DNA from: Mytilus californianus
Taxonomy: Eukaryota > Mollusca > Bivalvia > Mytilida > Mytilidae
Assembly (NCBI RefSeq): GCF_021869535.1
Contig: NW_026262734.1
Coordinates: 94,617,285 to 94,681,284, forward strand
DNA: 64,000 nt
Direction: 5' to 3'
Position numbers and translations under genes: made by a program. Each line of letters begins with the position of its first letter. The stretch's first letter is position 1. A model generated the notes under the pieces. It did no database searches. It saw only the letters and a program-made list of their open reading frames with translations, and had not been told where the DNA came from. This document shows positions 1 through 11,300 of the stretch, in pieces.

Positions 1-180
1 GTATTCATTGATATAAAGTTACATGTATATAAATTCTTGAAGGGTGTTATTTAACAAATTTGTTGTACTTTATGACTGAAAACTTAGGATGAAATACAAA
101 TAATTAAACATGTTTTTAATATATATTCATATATTTCAAATCAAAAAAATTAAAACAGGAAGCGTGTTTAGCTCAGTTTT

Positions 181-1491
181 TAGCTCACCTGACCTGAAAG
201 GTCAAGTGAGCTTTTCTCATCACTTTGCATCCGTCGTCCGTCGTCCGTAAACTTTTACAAAAATCTTCTCCTCTGAAACTACTGGGCCAAATTTGACCAA
301 ACGTGGCCACAATCATCATTGGGGTATCTAGTTTAAAAAATGTGTCCGGTGACCCGGCCAACCAACCAAGATGGCCGCCATGGCTAAAAATAGAACATAG
401 GGGTAAAATGTAGATTTTGGCTTATATCTCTGAAACCAAAGCATTTAGAGCAAATCTGACATGGAGTAAAATTGTTTATCAGGTCAAGATCTATCTGCCC
501 TGATATTTTCAGATGAATCGAACAACCCGTTGTTGGGTTGCTGCCCCTGAATTGGTAATTTTAAGGAAATTTTGCCGTTTTTGGTTATTATCTTGAATAT
601 TATTATAGATAGAGATAAACTGTAAACAGCAATAATGTTCAGCAAAGTAAGATCTACAAATAAGTCAACTTGACCAAAATGGTCAGTTGACCCCTTAAGG
701 AGTTATTGCCCTTTATAGTCAATTTTTAACCATTTTTCGTAAATTTTTTGTAATCTTTTACAAAAATCTTCTCCTCTGAAACTACTAAGACAAATTTAAC
801 CAAACTTGTCCACAATCATCATTAGGGTATCTAGTTTAAAAAATGTGTCCGATGACCCCGCCCGCGAACCAAGATGGCCGACATGGCTAAAAAATAGTAC
901 ATAGGGTAAAATGCAGTTTTTGGCTCATATCTCTGAAACCAAAGCATTTAGAGCAAATCTGACATGGGGTAAAATTGTTCATTAGGTCAAGATCTATCTG
1001 CCCTGAAATTTTCAGACCAATCAGGCAACACATTGTTGGGTTGCTGCCCCTGAATTGGTAATTTTAAGAAAATTTTGCAGCTTTTGGTTATTATCTTGAA
1101 TATTATTATAGATAGAGATAAACTGTAAACAGCAATAATGTACAGCAAAGTTAGATCTACAAATAAGGCAACATGACCAAAATTGTCAATTGACCCCTTA
1201 AGGAGTTATTGCCCTTTATAGTCAATTTTTTACAATTTTCATAAATTTTGTAAATTTTTGTAAATTTTTACAAAGTATTTTCCACTGTATCTACCGGGCC
1301 AAGTTCATTATAGATAGAGATAATAGTAAGGAGCAAGAATGTTCAGTAAAGTAAGATCCACAAACACATCACCATCACCAAAACACATCACCATCACCAA
1401 AACACAATTTTGTCATGAATCCATCTGTGTCCTTTGTTTAATATGCACATAGACCAAGGTGAGCGACACAGGCTCTTTAGAGCCTCTAGTT
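181..1491 (+). mobile_element. Pearl-type (Helitron-related, non-autonomous) element 1
   Basis: The left end is an imperfect hairpin (AGCTCACCTGACC, then GGTCAAGTGAGCT) followed by a CGTCCGT microsatellite at about 226-247. The right end is GGTGAGCGACACAGGCTC followed by a second short hairpin. The interior is two copies of a block of about 503 bp (for example the TCTTCTCCTCTGAAAC motif near 264 and 767). The same two termini flank the element at 12061-13864 in opposite orientation with a different interior. Left arm, microsatellite, tandem core and right arm is the layout of bivalve pearl elements. The family assignment is inference; the repeat structure is seen directly. Confidence 0.75.
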
Positions 1492-2033
1492 TTATTACCA
1501 ACAATGTATGTTTGATTTACACTACCTCAGCATGAAAAGGCTATATCGTGGTGAATTATTAACTACATGTATGTATTAAATATTTCTTGACAAATCACAA
1601 TATATAAATAAACATTTTGAATTTTAATCAATTTTCCTGAAGTGTTTCCAAATAGTGAATTTGTTCTTTACACTGATCTGAATTATCAAATCTGCCAACT
1701 TTCACGATTTAGGTGTGTACTACACGATTTTGACCCTTTGTCCAGATTACACGATCGTGATCTTGAAAAGAGCCCAAAAACACAATTTTATGAAAATTTA
1801 CACGAAAAATATTTTTGTTCCCGATTTTGAATTTTCCAAAGGGAGACAAATCGTGATCACCTAATTTTATTCAATCAAAAGTCAATGATCACGCATTCAT
1901 CAGTTGATTAATGTCGGCATAAAAAAACAATCAAAGAATCGAAGTTTGTTTGGAATTTTGAGTTGTTTTTCTTTGCTTGGGCATTAGAATCATAAAAATT
2001 GTGATCGTGAAGTGCGTGTTATCACTTGCAAAA

Positions 2034-2153
2034 TGGTTTTTTCGCCGTCTAAGAAGAAAAAGCGTGTTGCTTCGTGCAAATACTTGGAGAAATGGGAGAC
2101 CGATGTAAAGTTGTCAAAATCAACCTTAGGCTTGTCACATGGCATGTGATTTT
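2034..2153 (+). pseudogene. Lysine-rich fragment resembling the start of a BED-type zinc-finger protein
   Basis: An ATG at 2034 opens a 39-codon frame with a KKKK cluster followed by CKYLEKWETD. This resembles the N-terminus of transposon-derived BED-finger proteins. It stops before any zinc-binding pair, and a neighbouring frame continues with KYYGFSTSE. I read it as a decayed fragment inside the MTFP1 intron, but chance is possible. Confidence 0.25.
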
Positions 2154-2194
2154 TTTCAAATACTACGGATTTTCTACCTCAGAAACAGATTGCC

Positions 2195-2355
2195 TTAGTT
2201 GTATTTTGCCAAACCTTTCAGAATTTTCAGTCCTCAATGCTTTTCAACTTCATACTTCATGCTTTATTGGCTTTTTTAACCCCTTTTTGTATTCGAGCAT
2301 CACTGATGAGTATTTTGAAGACGAAACACATATCTATAATGAGTTTCTTTACTTT
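2195..2355 (+). repeat. Short interspersed repeat with a hammerhead-type core, at the MTFP1 acceptor
   Basis: This matches, in reverse complement, the repeat at 62640-62860 (shared blocks around TCCTCAATGC and TTTTGCCAAA). It holds CTGATGA at 2303-2309, a 13-nt stem II region at 2310-2322 and GAAA at 2323-2326. Stem III and the cleavage triplet are eroded. Its right edge runs into the pyrimidine tract of the acceptor at 2359. Confidence 0.7.
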
Positions 2356-2359
2356 TCAG

Positions 2360-2689
2360 AAAACCTATGAAGATGAGAAGAAGAAACAAAGCAGAGTTAG
2401 AACAGCAGTATTAGATACTCTTATTTGGCAGGGACTGGCCTCAGTGGCTATACCAGGGTTTACTATAAACAGAGTTTGTACATTTAGTGGCCTCCTTCTG
2501 AAAAAATCAACATCATGGCCTGCTCCTATAAGACATTGGACTACAACTTTCATTGGATTAACTTGTATACCTTTCATTATTAAACCTATTGATAGGTCTG
2601 TTGACTATTTCATGGAAAATTCTTTTAGGAAATGGTTCCAGGTAGGACCCGTTTTAAAAGAGTTAGTCCATCATGAACGGAATGATTGA
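2360..2689 (+). CDS. MTFP1: MTFP1 (mitochondrial fission process protein 1), terminal exon
   Basis: The 109 codons plus TGA encode the C-terminal two thirds of MTFP1 (also called MTP18), an inner mitochondrial membrane protein that promotes mitochondrial fission. The diagnostic stretch IWQGLASVAIPGFTINRVC and the later HWTTTFIGL and IKPIDRSVDYF align with the vertebrate protein, including its last two membrane-spanning segments. The exon follows ACTTTTCAG at 2351-2359 in phase 0, so codons upstream of 2360 in this frame are intron or repeat rather than protein. Earlier exons (the N-terminal YLGYANEVGE-type region) are not in the window and must lie to the left. The short basic tail after FRKWFQ is lineage-specific. 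No disabling change is seen. A candidate AATAAA lies at 3411-3416. Confidence 0.93.
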   Translation, partial: KTYEDEKKKQSRVRTAVLDTLIWQGLASVAIPGFTINRVCTFSGLLLKKSTSWPAPIRHWTTTFIGLTCIPFIIKPIDRSVDYFMENSFRKWFQVGPVLKELVHHERND

Positions 2690-3560
2690 TAAACAGTCAG
2701 CTTTACTTACTGGTAATATTTAATTCCAATGAATAATTCTTTTTTATATCTATGCATAAATTAATAATACTCAATTTTAATCCATTTTATTAAAGCAAAC
2801 GTTATAAGGACAAAAAGGAAATATTGTATGTTTCCTGTTAACAAACTGTCTTAATTATTTGTCTTATGTGATAGAATGGGAAAAGAAACAGGCTCAGTAA
2901 GGACCATTTTTGGCCCAACCTCAAAACCAAACATTTTTGTATTTTTAGTCAGAAAAAACATGACTTTCTGATAAAATATAATTTTCTAAACTTTTTTGAA
3001 GCATTTTTCCTAGTTGTGGGGCAAAAATTATTAAAAACTTGTAACAAAATCGAAGGATAATGACGGATTTTTGAGTGCATATATTAATCATACATTATTT
3101 AACAATATCTAAGGTCCCTGCTGACTCAAATAAACATAATGGATGTCATTTAAGGGCAAAAAACAATAAAGAATAGCTTCAAAAATATATTTGGGACATT
3201 TTATCATCATTACAACCCTGCATGCTTTGATTTTACACTATATCATGTATGTAATTTGTATGTTTTCCATGAATTTGAAACAGCATTATAAACCATGTTT
3301 GACTTTTTATAAGTTTAGAAGAAATTTTACTGGATTGCTGACTATTTTAGTATGCAATGGTTAGTGTATTTTTATTTTTTGTTATTAAGAACATTTTTAT
3401 TGTTTTTAAAAATAAATTGTTATTCTTGTTTTATTTATTGCTATGTTTTGCCAATTTTTCTGGTATAGATTAATAATTGCCTTTTGCAGTCATATTTGAT
3501 CTATATTTAACACTTCCTGAAAAACTTTGGGGAGCGTATTGTAATCACTTTGTCGGTCCA
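2690..3560 (+). other. 3' UTR or intergenic stretch after MTFP1
   Basis: Plain AT-rich sequence with no open frame that I can support. It may hold the MTFP1 3' UTR. One AATAAA at 3411-3416 is a possible poly(A) signal. Confidence 0.4.
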
Positions 3561-3568
3561 TGTGTCTC

Positions 3569-4945
3569 AAGCCGGTAATTCAATGTCCCAAGATGGTAAC
3601 TCAAATGTCCCAAGCTGGCAACTCAAATGTCCCAAGATGGTAACTCTAATGTCCCAAAATCGTAACTCTAATAAAGCTGGTAACTCAAATGTCCCAAGAT
3701 GGTAACTCTAATGTCCCTAGATAGTAACTCGAATTACCAAGGTGGTAACTAGAATGTCCCTAGATTGTAACTAATGTCCCTAGATTGTAACTCAAATGTC
3801 CCAAGCTGGTAACTCAAATGTCCTAAGGTAGTAACTCTAATGTCCCAAGCCAGTAACTCTAATGTCCCAAGCTGGTAACTGTAATGTCCAAAGCTGGTAA
3901 CTCAAATGTCACAAGATGGTAACTGTCATGTCCCAAGATGGTAACTCTAATCAAGCTGGTAACTCAAATGTCCCAAAATGGTAACTCAAATGTCCCAAAA
4001 TGGTAACTCTAATGTCCCTAGATAGTAACTCGAATTACCAAGGTGGTAACTCGAATGTCCCTAGATGGTAACTAATGTCCCTAGATAGTAACTCAAATGT
4101 CCCAAGCTGGTAACTCAAATGTCCTAAGGTAGTAACTCTAATGTCCCAAGCCAGTAACTCTAATGTCCCAAGCTGGTAACTGTAATGTCAAAAGCTGGTA
4201 ACTCAAATGTCACAAGATGGTAACTCTAATGTCCCAAGATGGTAACTCTAATCAAGCTGGTAACTCAAATGTCCCAAAATGGTAACTCTAATGTCCCTAG
4301 ATAGTAACTCGAATTACCAAGGTGGTAACTCGAATGTCCCTAGATGGTAAATCGAATGTCCCAAGCTGATAACTCAAATGTCCGAAGGTGGTAACTGTAA
4401 TGTCCCAAGCCGGTAACTCTAATGTCCCAAGCTGGTAACTGTAATGTCCCAAGCTGGTAACTCAAATATCCCAAGATGGTAACTCTAATGTCCCAAGATG
4501 GTAACTATAATGTCCCAAGATGGTAACTCGAATCTCCCTTGATGGTAACTCGAATGTCCCTTGATGGTAACTCAAATGTCCCTTGATGGTAACTCTAATG
4601 TTCCAAGGTGGTAACTCAAATGTCCCAAAATGGTAACTAGAATGTCAATTGATGGTAACCCAAATGTCCCAAGATGTAAACTCAAATGTCCATTGATAGT
4701 AACTCGAATTTCCTTTGATAGTAACTCGAATGTCCCTTGATGGTAACTCTAATGTCCCAAGAATGTAACTAAAATGTCTCTAGATGATAGCTCTTAAAGT
4801 CCAAAACTGGTTACTCAAATGACCCAAGATGTAAACTATAATGTCCCAAGAAGGTATGGCCCAAGATGGTCACCTCAATCTCCCAAGATGGTAATTCGAA
4901 TGTCCCAAGTGGTAACCCGAATGTCCCTTGCTAGATTGAAATTAC
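3569..4945. repeat. 22-bp satellite with higher-order structure
   Basis: More than 50 copies of a unit of about 22 bp (GGTAACTCAAATGTCCCAAG plus two bases). Variants recur in the same order: the GAATTACCAAGGTGG variant lies near 3731, 4032 and 4311, and a shortened CTAATCAAGC unit precedes each block. This gives a higher-order period of about 280-300 bp. Confidence 0.9.
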
Positions 4946-5002
4946 CGTTATACAGATGGAAGATATAGGGAAGGGGATTGATTGATTGATTGTTGGCATC
5001 AC

Positions 5003-5220
5003 AGTTTTTATTGGTGGAGGAAGCTGGAGTGCCATGAGAGAACTACGGACCTTTCGCATGAAAACTTGCAATCCTAGTCAATTAAGATCGGGAGATGAAA
5101 GACATAGGAAAGGGAAGAAGCCTATTGATTTTGCAGTTAATAGGTTTTTAGGTCAATGCCACTGTTACTTTCCTTGCTAGATTGGAATGACACTTATACA
5201 GTTGGAAGATATAGGAAAGG
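5003..5220. repeat. Non-satellite module inside the satellite, copy 1
   Basis: About 110 bp beginning near TTATTGGTGGAGGAAGC are repeated almost identically at 5600-5707. The shared open frame reads ELRTFRMKTCNPSQLRSGDE, which I take as a repeat artefact. Confidence 0.7.
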
Positions 5221-5223
5221 GGA

Positions 5224-5600
5224 AGAAGCCTATAAATTGCAGGACCTAAAGGTCCCTAGATGGTAATTCGAATGTCCCAAGCTGGTAATTCAAATGTTCC
5301 AAGGTGGTAACTCTAATGTACCAAGATGGTAACTAACGTTCCAAGCTGGTAACTCAAATGTCCCAAGATGGTAACTCTAATGTCACTTGACTGTAACCCT
5401 AATGTCCCAAGATGGTAACTCAAATGTCCTTTGATGGTAACTCGAATGTCCCTTGATGGTAACTCTTAATGTACCAACATAGTAACTAAAATGTCCCTAG
5501 ATGGTAGCTCTAATGTCGCAAGCTGGTTCCTCAAATGTCCAAAGATGTTAACTTTAATGTCTTAAGAAGGTATGTCCCAAGATGGTAACCCCAACTGGTT
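5224..5600. repeat. 22-bp satellite, second block
   Basis: Same unit family as 3569-4945, resuming between the two copies of the interrupting module. Confidence 0.85.
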
Positions 5601-5745
5601 TTATTGGTGGAGAAAGCTTGAATGCCAGGAGAGAACTACGGACCTTTCGCATGAAAACTTGCAATCCTAGTCAATTAAGATCGGGAGATGAAAGACATAG
5701 GAAAGGGAAAGCCTATAAATTGCAGGACCTAAAGGACCAGGTCAC
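5600..5745. repeat. Non-satellite module, copy 2
   Basis: Second copy of the module at 5003-5220. It is followed directly by the second pearl-type element. Confidence 0.7.
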
Positions 5746-5754
5746 TGTAACTAA

Positions 5755-7215
5755 AATAGTTTTTGTCGAGCCTGCGACTTTTTTCGCAGAAAGCTCGACA
5801 TAGGGATAGTGATCCGGCGGCGGCGGCGGCGGCGGCGTTAACTAACTTTTTAAAAGCTTAATATTTCAGAAGGTAGAATACTTGGATGCTTCATACTTTT
5901 TATATAGATGCCTTATGATATGAAGTTTTCGTCAGTCATATGCCCATTGTCCTTGACCTCATTTTCATGGTTCAGTGACGACTTGAAAAAAAAATTGTAA
6001 TGTTAATTTCTCTCTTATTATGAGGGATAGGATAACTATATTTAGTATGTGCGTACCTTGCAAGGTCCTCATGCCTGTCAGACAGTTTTCACTTGACCTC
6101 GTCCTCATTTCATGGATCAATGAACAAGGGTAAGTTTTCGTGGTCAAGTCCATATATCAGATACTATAAGCAATAGGTCTACTATTATTTGTGTATGTAA
6201 TGATTGTAAGGTGTACATGTCCAACTGGCAGGTGTCATCTGACCTTGACCTCATTTTCATTGTTCAGTGGTTATAGTTTAGTTTTTGTGTTTTCGTCTGT
6301 TTTTCTATTACTGTATGCAATATTTTAACTTTATTTGGTGTATGGAAATATTTTACGATGTGCATGTCAGTCTGGCAGGTTTTTTTTACCTTGACCTCAT
6401 TTTCACGGTTCTTTGCTCTATGTTAAGTTTTTGTGTTTTGGTCTGTTTTTCTAATACTGTATACAGTAGGTCACTATATTTGGTGTATGGAAATATTTTA
6501 CGATGTACATGTCAGTCTGGCAGTTTGTATTTGACCTTGACCTCATTTTCACGGTTCATTGTTCAATGCTTAGTGTTTGTGTTTTGGTCTGTTTTTCTAA
6601 TACTGTATGCAAAAGGTCAACTATATTTGGTGTATGGAAATATTTTATGATGTAGATGTCAGTCTGACATATTTTAATTGACCGTGACCTCATTTTCATG
6701 CTTCATTGCTTATGTTTAGTTTTTGTGTTTTGGTCTGATATTCTTAAAGTTTAAGCAATAGGTTAACTATATTTGGTGTATGGAATGATTGTAAGGTATA
6801 TGTCTGTCTGGCAGGTATCATCTGACCTTCACCTCATTTTCATGGTTCATTGGTCAATGTTCAGTTTTCCTGGTTAAGTTTGTTTCTTCGATACTATAAG
6901 CAATAGGTCAACTATATTTGATGCATGGAATGATTTTAAGGTGTACATGTCTGTCTGGCAGGGATCATCTGACTTTGACTTTATTTGCATGGTTCATTGC
7001 ATTGGTTCATATAGAATTTCCATGGCTTGGTCTCTTTCTTTTATAATATAAGCAGGTGTACTTGTGGCTTGGTTTATCTGACCTTGACGTCATTTTCTTG
7101 AATCATAAATGTTAATGTGGTACTTGTAGTAAAACTTTATATGTTGGACTATCAACATAAAAATCAATGGTCAGTAACGTAGGCGAGACATTTCAGCGTG
7201 TGCACTCTTGTTTTA
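5755..7215 (+). mobile_element. Pearl-type element 2 with 146-bp tandem core
   Basis: It starts with a hairpin (GTCGAGCCTGCGA, then TCGCAGAAAGCTCGAC), then a (CGG)n run at about 5815-5836. About nine tandem units of roughly 146 bp follow, each containing TTGACCTCATTTTCA (for example at 6245, 6391 and 6537). It ends near GCGTGTGCACTCTTG. The layout matches element 1 but the termini differ. The open frame at 6285-6650 is a by-product of the tandem units. Confidence 0.75.
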
Positions 7216-8230
7216 AAAGTGGTTTTATGATGGTATCCTACTAAAAATCGTAAGACATGTTTAAAGGTGAAAAAAATTAACATTACTATTACATGTTTAT
7301 TTGTCCTCTCAAGCATACTTGTATTTAAACCATTGAATTAAAATGTTATCTCTCAATGAATGTGCAAAATTAGGTGGAATCAGTTGGAAGTGTCATCTTT
7401 TTACTTGTTATATTTGTTTTAACAAATGAATGTTACATGGAAGAAGCTGTTCGCATATCTAACCTTAAAAATGTTGTACAGGAGAAAATCAAACTGATCA
7501 ACCAAATTGTCACAGGCATCCTTTTTCATGTCCTGGATACAGATTTTATTGTAAATGAAATGATTGGCATGCAAGTGGAGGCGTTCTTTAAAACCTAGTT
7601 TATTAAAGTGCCTGTACCAAGTCAGGAATGTGACAGTTATATAAATCATCAGTTGTTGAGAATTTTTATTCCCACACTCTAGTCTCTAGGTGTGGGAAAA
7701 GATTGTAGTCACCATGTCCGTCTATCCGTTTGTTAGTCCAATAAATATTAATGTGACACGCTAATCAGCTACTACTGAACAGAATGATTTCATAATTGGT
7801 CAGCAGCTTGACTGTAATTGTAATGTATGAGTACTTTTCTGACACCAATTTATGGTTTGACGGAACTTTCAATTTTTCAATTGGATAGGTTTGATTAATA
7901 AGAATTTGTTTAGCAACACATTTCTCCAGTACATCTGAGAACAATGGTGTCATATTTTGTAAGCAGCATAACAGTAATGACTTATGTGTGAGCACTTTTT
8001 CGGGTTATGTCATAAGTGTGGTTGATAAAGGTTATCCCAGGAGCATGTATTCTGCACAAGGAAATCATATTTGGTTTATTCATTCGATTGGTTTACTAGG
8101 AAACTACCTGTCTACAACAGAAATAGCATCTTTCTGATGCTTGTATTTAATGAATAAATTTGTAGGCTTTATAAGTCAAAATTGTACAAAAATATCCGGA
8201 GAAGAAAACTAACACTTGAAATAGCTCAAA

Positions 8231-8236
8231 TTTATT
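8231..8236 (-). terminator. Probable poly(A) signal of gene A
   Basis: AATAAA starts directly after the stop codon on the minus strand. The paralogue has AATAAA overlapping its own stop (46876-46881), so its position is conserved and implies a very short 3' UTR. Confidence 0.5.
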
Positions 8237-8361
8237 TTAAAAGGGGTAAGTTGCAGAAACACTTCTAGGTCGGAAGTATGCCGTTACTTTGTATTCTGGA
8301 TGATTCCCGCAATGATGCCAGAAGTATTCTGCTCGAGACAAACAACTATCCATGTTATCAT
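8237..8361 (-). CDS. Gene A exon 23: third module, second half, and stop
   Basis: Encodes MDSCLSRAEYFWHHCG, then KVTAYFRPRSVSATYPF and TAA at 8239-8237. Acceptor ATTTCAG. It is homologous to the last exon of gene B (46880-47001). Confidence 0.9.
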
Positions 8362-11300
8362 CTGAAATATATATCAAATTGCACAAAAATCGTCGACTTT
8401 ACTATAAATGTATTATAACGTTAACATTGTAATTATAGCAATATCAGCCAAAAGTCATAGATAAACTTAAGGTGACTGCAGTTAACGCGCGTCTGGCGTA
8501 CAAAAATTTTAAGCATGGTATCTATGGTTTTTACTGAAGTTCAAATTTCGTAACTCAATGTGGCGGAGACAAAGCAGGGTAACAGATTTTATATTTTTTG
8601 TTGAATGTTTGATCAAACTCTTGATTTGAGCGTCACTGATTAGTGTTATGTAGACCAAACGTGCATCTGCATACCTAATTATAAATCTGGACTATTGATG
8701 AGATTTTTTCAAGGGAGGAAACGCAAAATAATAGATAACAGCTTTTTCACAGTGATTATACAAATATGAAGCTGTACTTTTTTTCCATCGTTTACCTACA
8801 TCATCAATACCACATTGGCTTCCTATATATTATTTTTAAATGATTATATAAAACTATACCTGTTTGAAGGTTCGTCGCACCAAAACCATCATAGAACATG
8901 TGCTTTAAAGTAGCATCTGCTGGGCATTTTTCATGTTTAATCCAACATCCAGCTCCCGCAGCTCTGAAATGACCTACAGAGGACAAAAGAAATAATAGGT
9001 TCATTATCACCAGCCAAGTAGTCAGTGCTCATGTGCAGACATCAACTATTATTGATACTGTTATTTTCTGTTCTAGAACTGTTTAAAAAATCATTCGACA
9101 AAGTTTTTGTACCATAGATTACCGTAGCTACATTTTGTGTGTCTTATGTAGATGAAAAGTGTGTTAAAAGAGAAGCGAAAGATACCAGAGGGACAATCAA
9201 ACGCATGAATCGAAAATAAACTGACAACGCCATGGCTAAAAATGAAAAAGACCAACAGACAAACAATAGTAAACAAAACACATATAAAACTAAAGACTGA
9301 GCAACACGAACCCCACCAAAAACTGGGGATGATCCCAGGTGCTCCGGAAGGGTAAGCAGATCCTTCTCCACATGTGGCACCTGTCGTGTTGCTCATGTTA
9401 GTACAAACCCGGTAATAAGTCTAATTCGGTAGGTCACATTCGGGAAAAGGGAACGGGATTGTAATTACAACATAAGGAACATATCCGCTATCATCTGTGA
9501 AACGGATATTCCATAACGGCCAACTAACTCGTGATGTGGAGTAAGTAAAGTAAAGTTTACGAAGGGACGATTTCAACTTCACCACTTGGAACTCTTGGTT
9601 TAATAGCATCCTTGTGAGCAGCAACCCTCTATCAAGGAAATCATGATAGGAAATACAAGCCCTGGAATATCGTATCAACTGAGAGATATATACTCCGTAT
9701 GCAGGCGCTGCTGGAATGTTGCTACATAAAAATGGAAAGTTCACAATTGGGAAGCTGAAATCATCTCTTTTGTCGTAAAGTTTTGTTTTCAACCGACCCT
9801 CATTGTAAATTGCTAGATGTAAGTCAAGATATGAGGCACACTTAACTGTATCTGTTGTATCCTTTATCGCAAGTTCGATAAGATAGATGCGTTCAACATA
9901 GTCACCAAATTTTGAAATATTTAGTGAGAGAACATAGCGGAAAGAAAAGTTTAAGGATACTGCTATCTTCTTTTCCTTCTTCATAAGCAGTTCCTGTATG
10001 AAGTTCAGCCTCATATGAATAACAGAACAAGTCGACAAGAAGAGGGACACAGTTGGCTCCCATGGGAATGCCGATTGTTTGTTGAAAAACACGTCCTCCA
10101 AACGTAACAAATATGTTGTCAATCAAGAAATCAAGCATCTTGATAATGCCAGTTTCAGAGATTGTTTTTTTTTAATCAGAGTGATTTTTTACAAACTAGG
10201 ATTTATCCCTCCCTAAGACAAGATACTTGTATCTGCGTTGGCCATTCTTTTTTATGAAACAAAGCAGGACCAACTCTTTCAATTTGTATTTTAGTTTAGA
10301 ATAAGGTATACTTGTTTAAAGTGTAGAAAAGTCAAATGTTTTAATATTATTGCAAGATGAAAGAGTCTTAGATTGTATGTACTCTAAAAGATCTTTGGAA
10401 TTTTTTAGTATCCACATCTGATTCACGCCACCTCTAGAATAGGTAGTTTCACAATAATTTTGAAGCCCGCTTTGATTGCTGATAAAATTGATGTTTATAA
10501 TTTAGAAAGAGGTTTCGAGGAGTACTTGCATTAGCAGACCCAGCAATATACCGTTGTATGTAGTTTTTGGTATCCAATACAGTGATGGAAGATCCAGTTC
10601 TTCATCTTTGGTTGAAATTCCAAAGAAACATAGAACACACCTATGATTATCCAGGATTTCCTCTTTAGTAAGTGTCGTGGGGGTATATGTGGAGTTTCCA
10701 AGTGAATTGTCAATTCCTAATTCATTTATCAAGCAATTTATGTAATGTGATTTACACACAAAAACGACGTTGTATGGGGCTTTATCTGCGGGGACAACAA
10801 CATATTTGTCATGGAGGTAGGACAAGTGTTTTGCAACATTTGAGTCTTTAAAGATTTATGTAGCATGGGTATTAATAGACCCATTCAGTTTCTTAATTCT
10901 GATTTGTATAAACGACCTCACAGCCTTAATCCATTCGGAAAGAGTATATAAGTCTTCTTTCTCGCATTTAATCCGTTGCCTGGCATGATCCTCGACTGAA
11001 TCCATCAGTAGTTTGAAATTGTGTTTCCAATTGATGGATTTGAGCTCACGATATTTCGGGCCTTTGGATAACACATTTCGCAGAGAAGTATTATTGACAA
11101 TGTTTAGGTCACCGGTAATAACGTGGCCAGCCGGATTATATATGAATGGAGAACTAGCACAGGTGCAATCAGGAGGTTTAGACTTGAAGTCGTCAATATT
11201 GAGATCTTGCAACACGTGTTTGTAATTGAAAATTTTAGTTGCAATTGGTTTTGTATAGGTATAAGAAATGATAGGTACAGACTGATCTTTAAAATAGGGA

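Noticed and set aside
4986..5803. Two frames sharing ELRTFRMKTCNPSQLRSGDE
   Set aside because: This is an embedded duplicated repeat inside satellite DNA, with no splice or start context.
6285..6650. 121-codon plus-strand frame rich in Phe and Leu
   Set aside because: It contains the same 146-bp repeat three times and has no domain; it is part of pearl-type element 2.
9091..9396. Hydrophobic 101- and 78-codon frames on minus
   Set aside because: They lie in the 3' region of a Penelope-like element and are shared with its truncated copies; not a host membrane protein.
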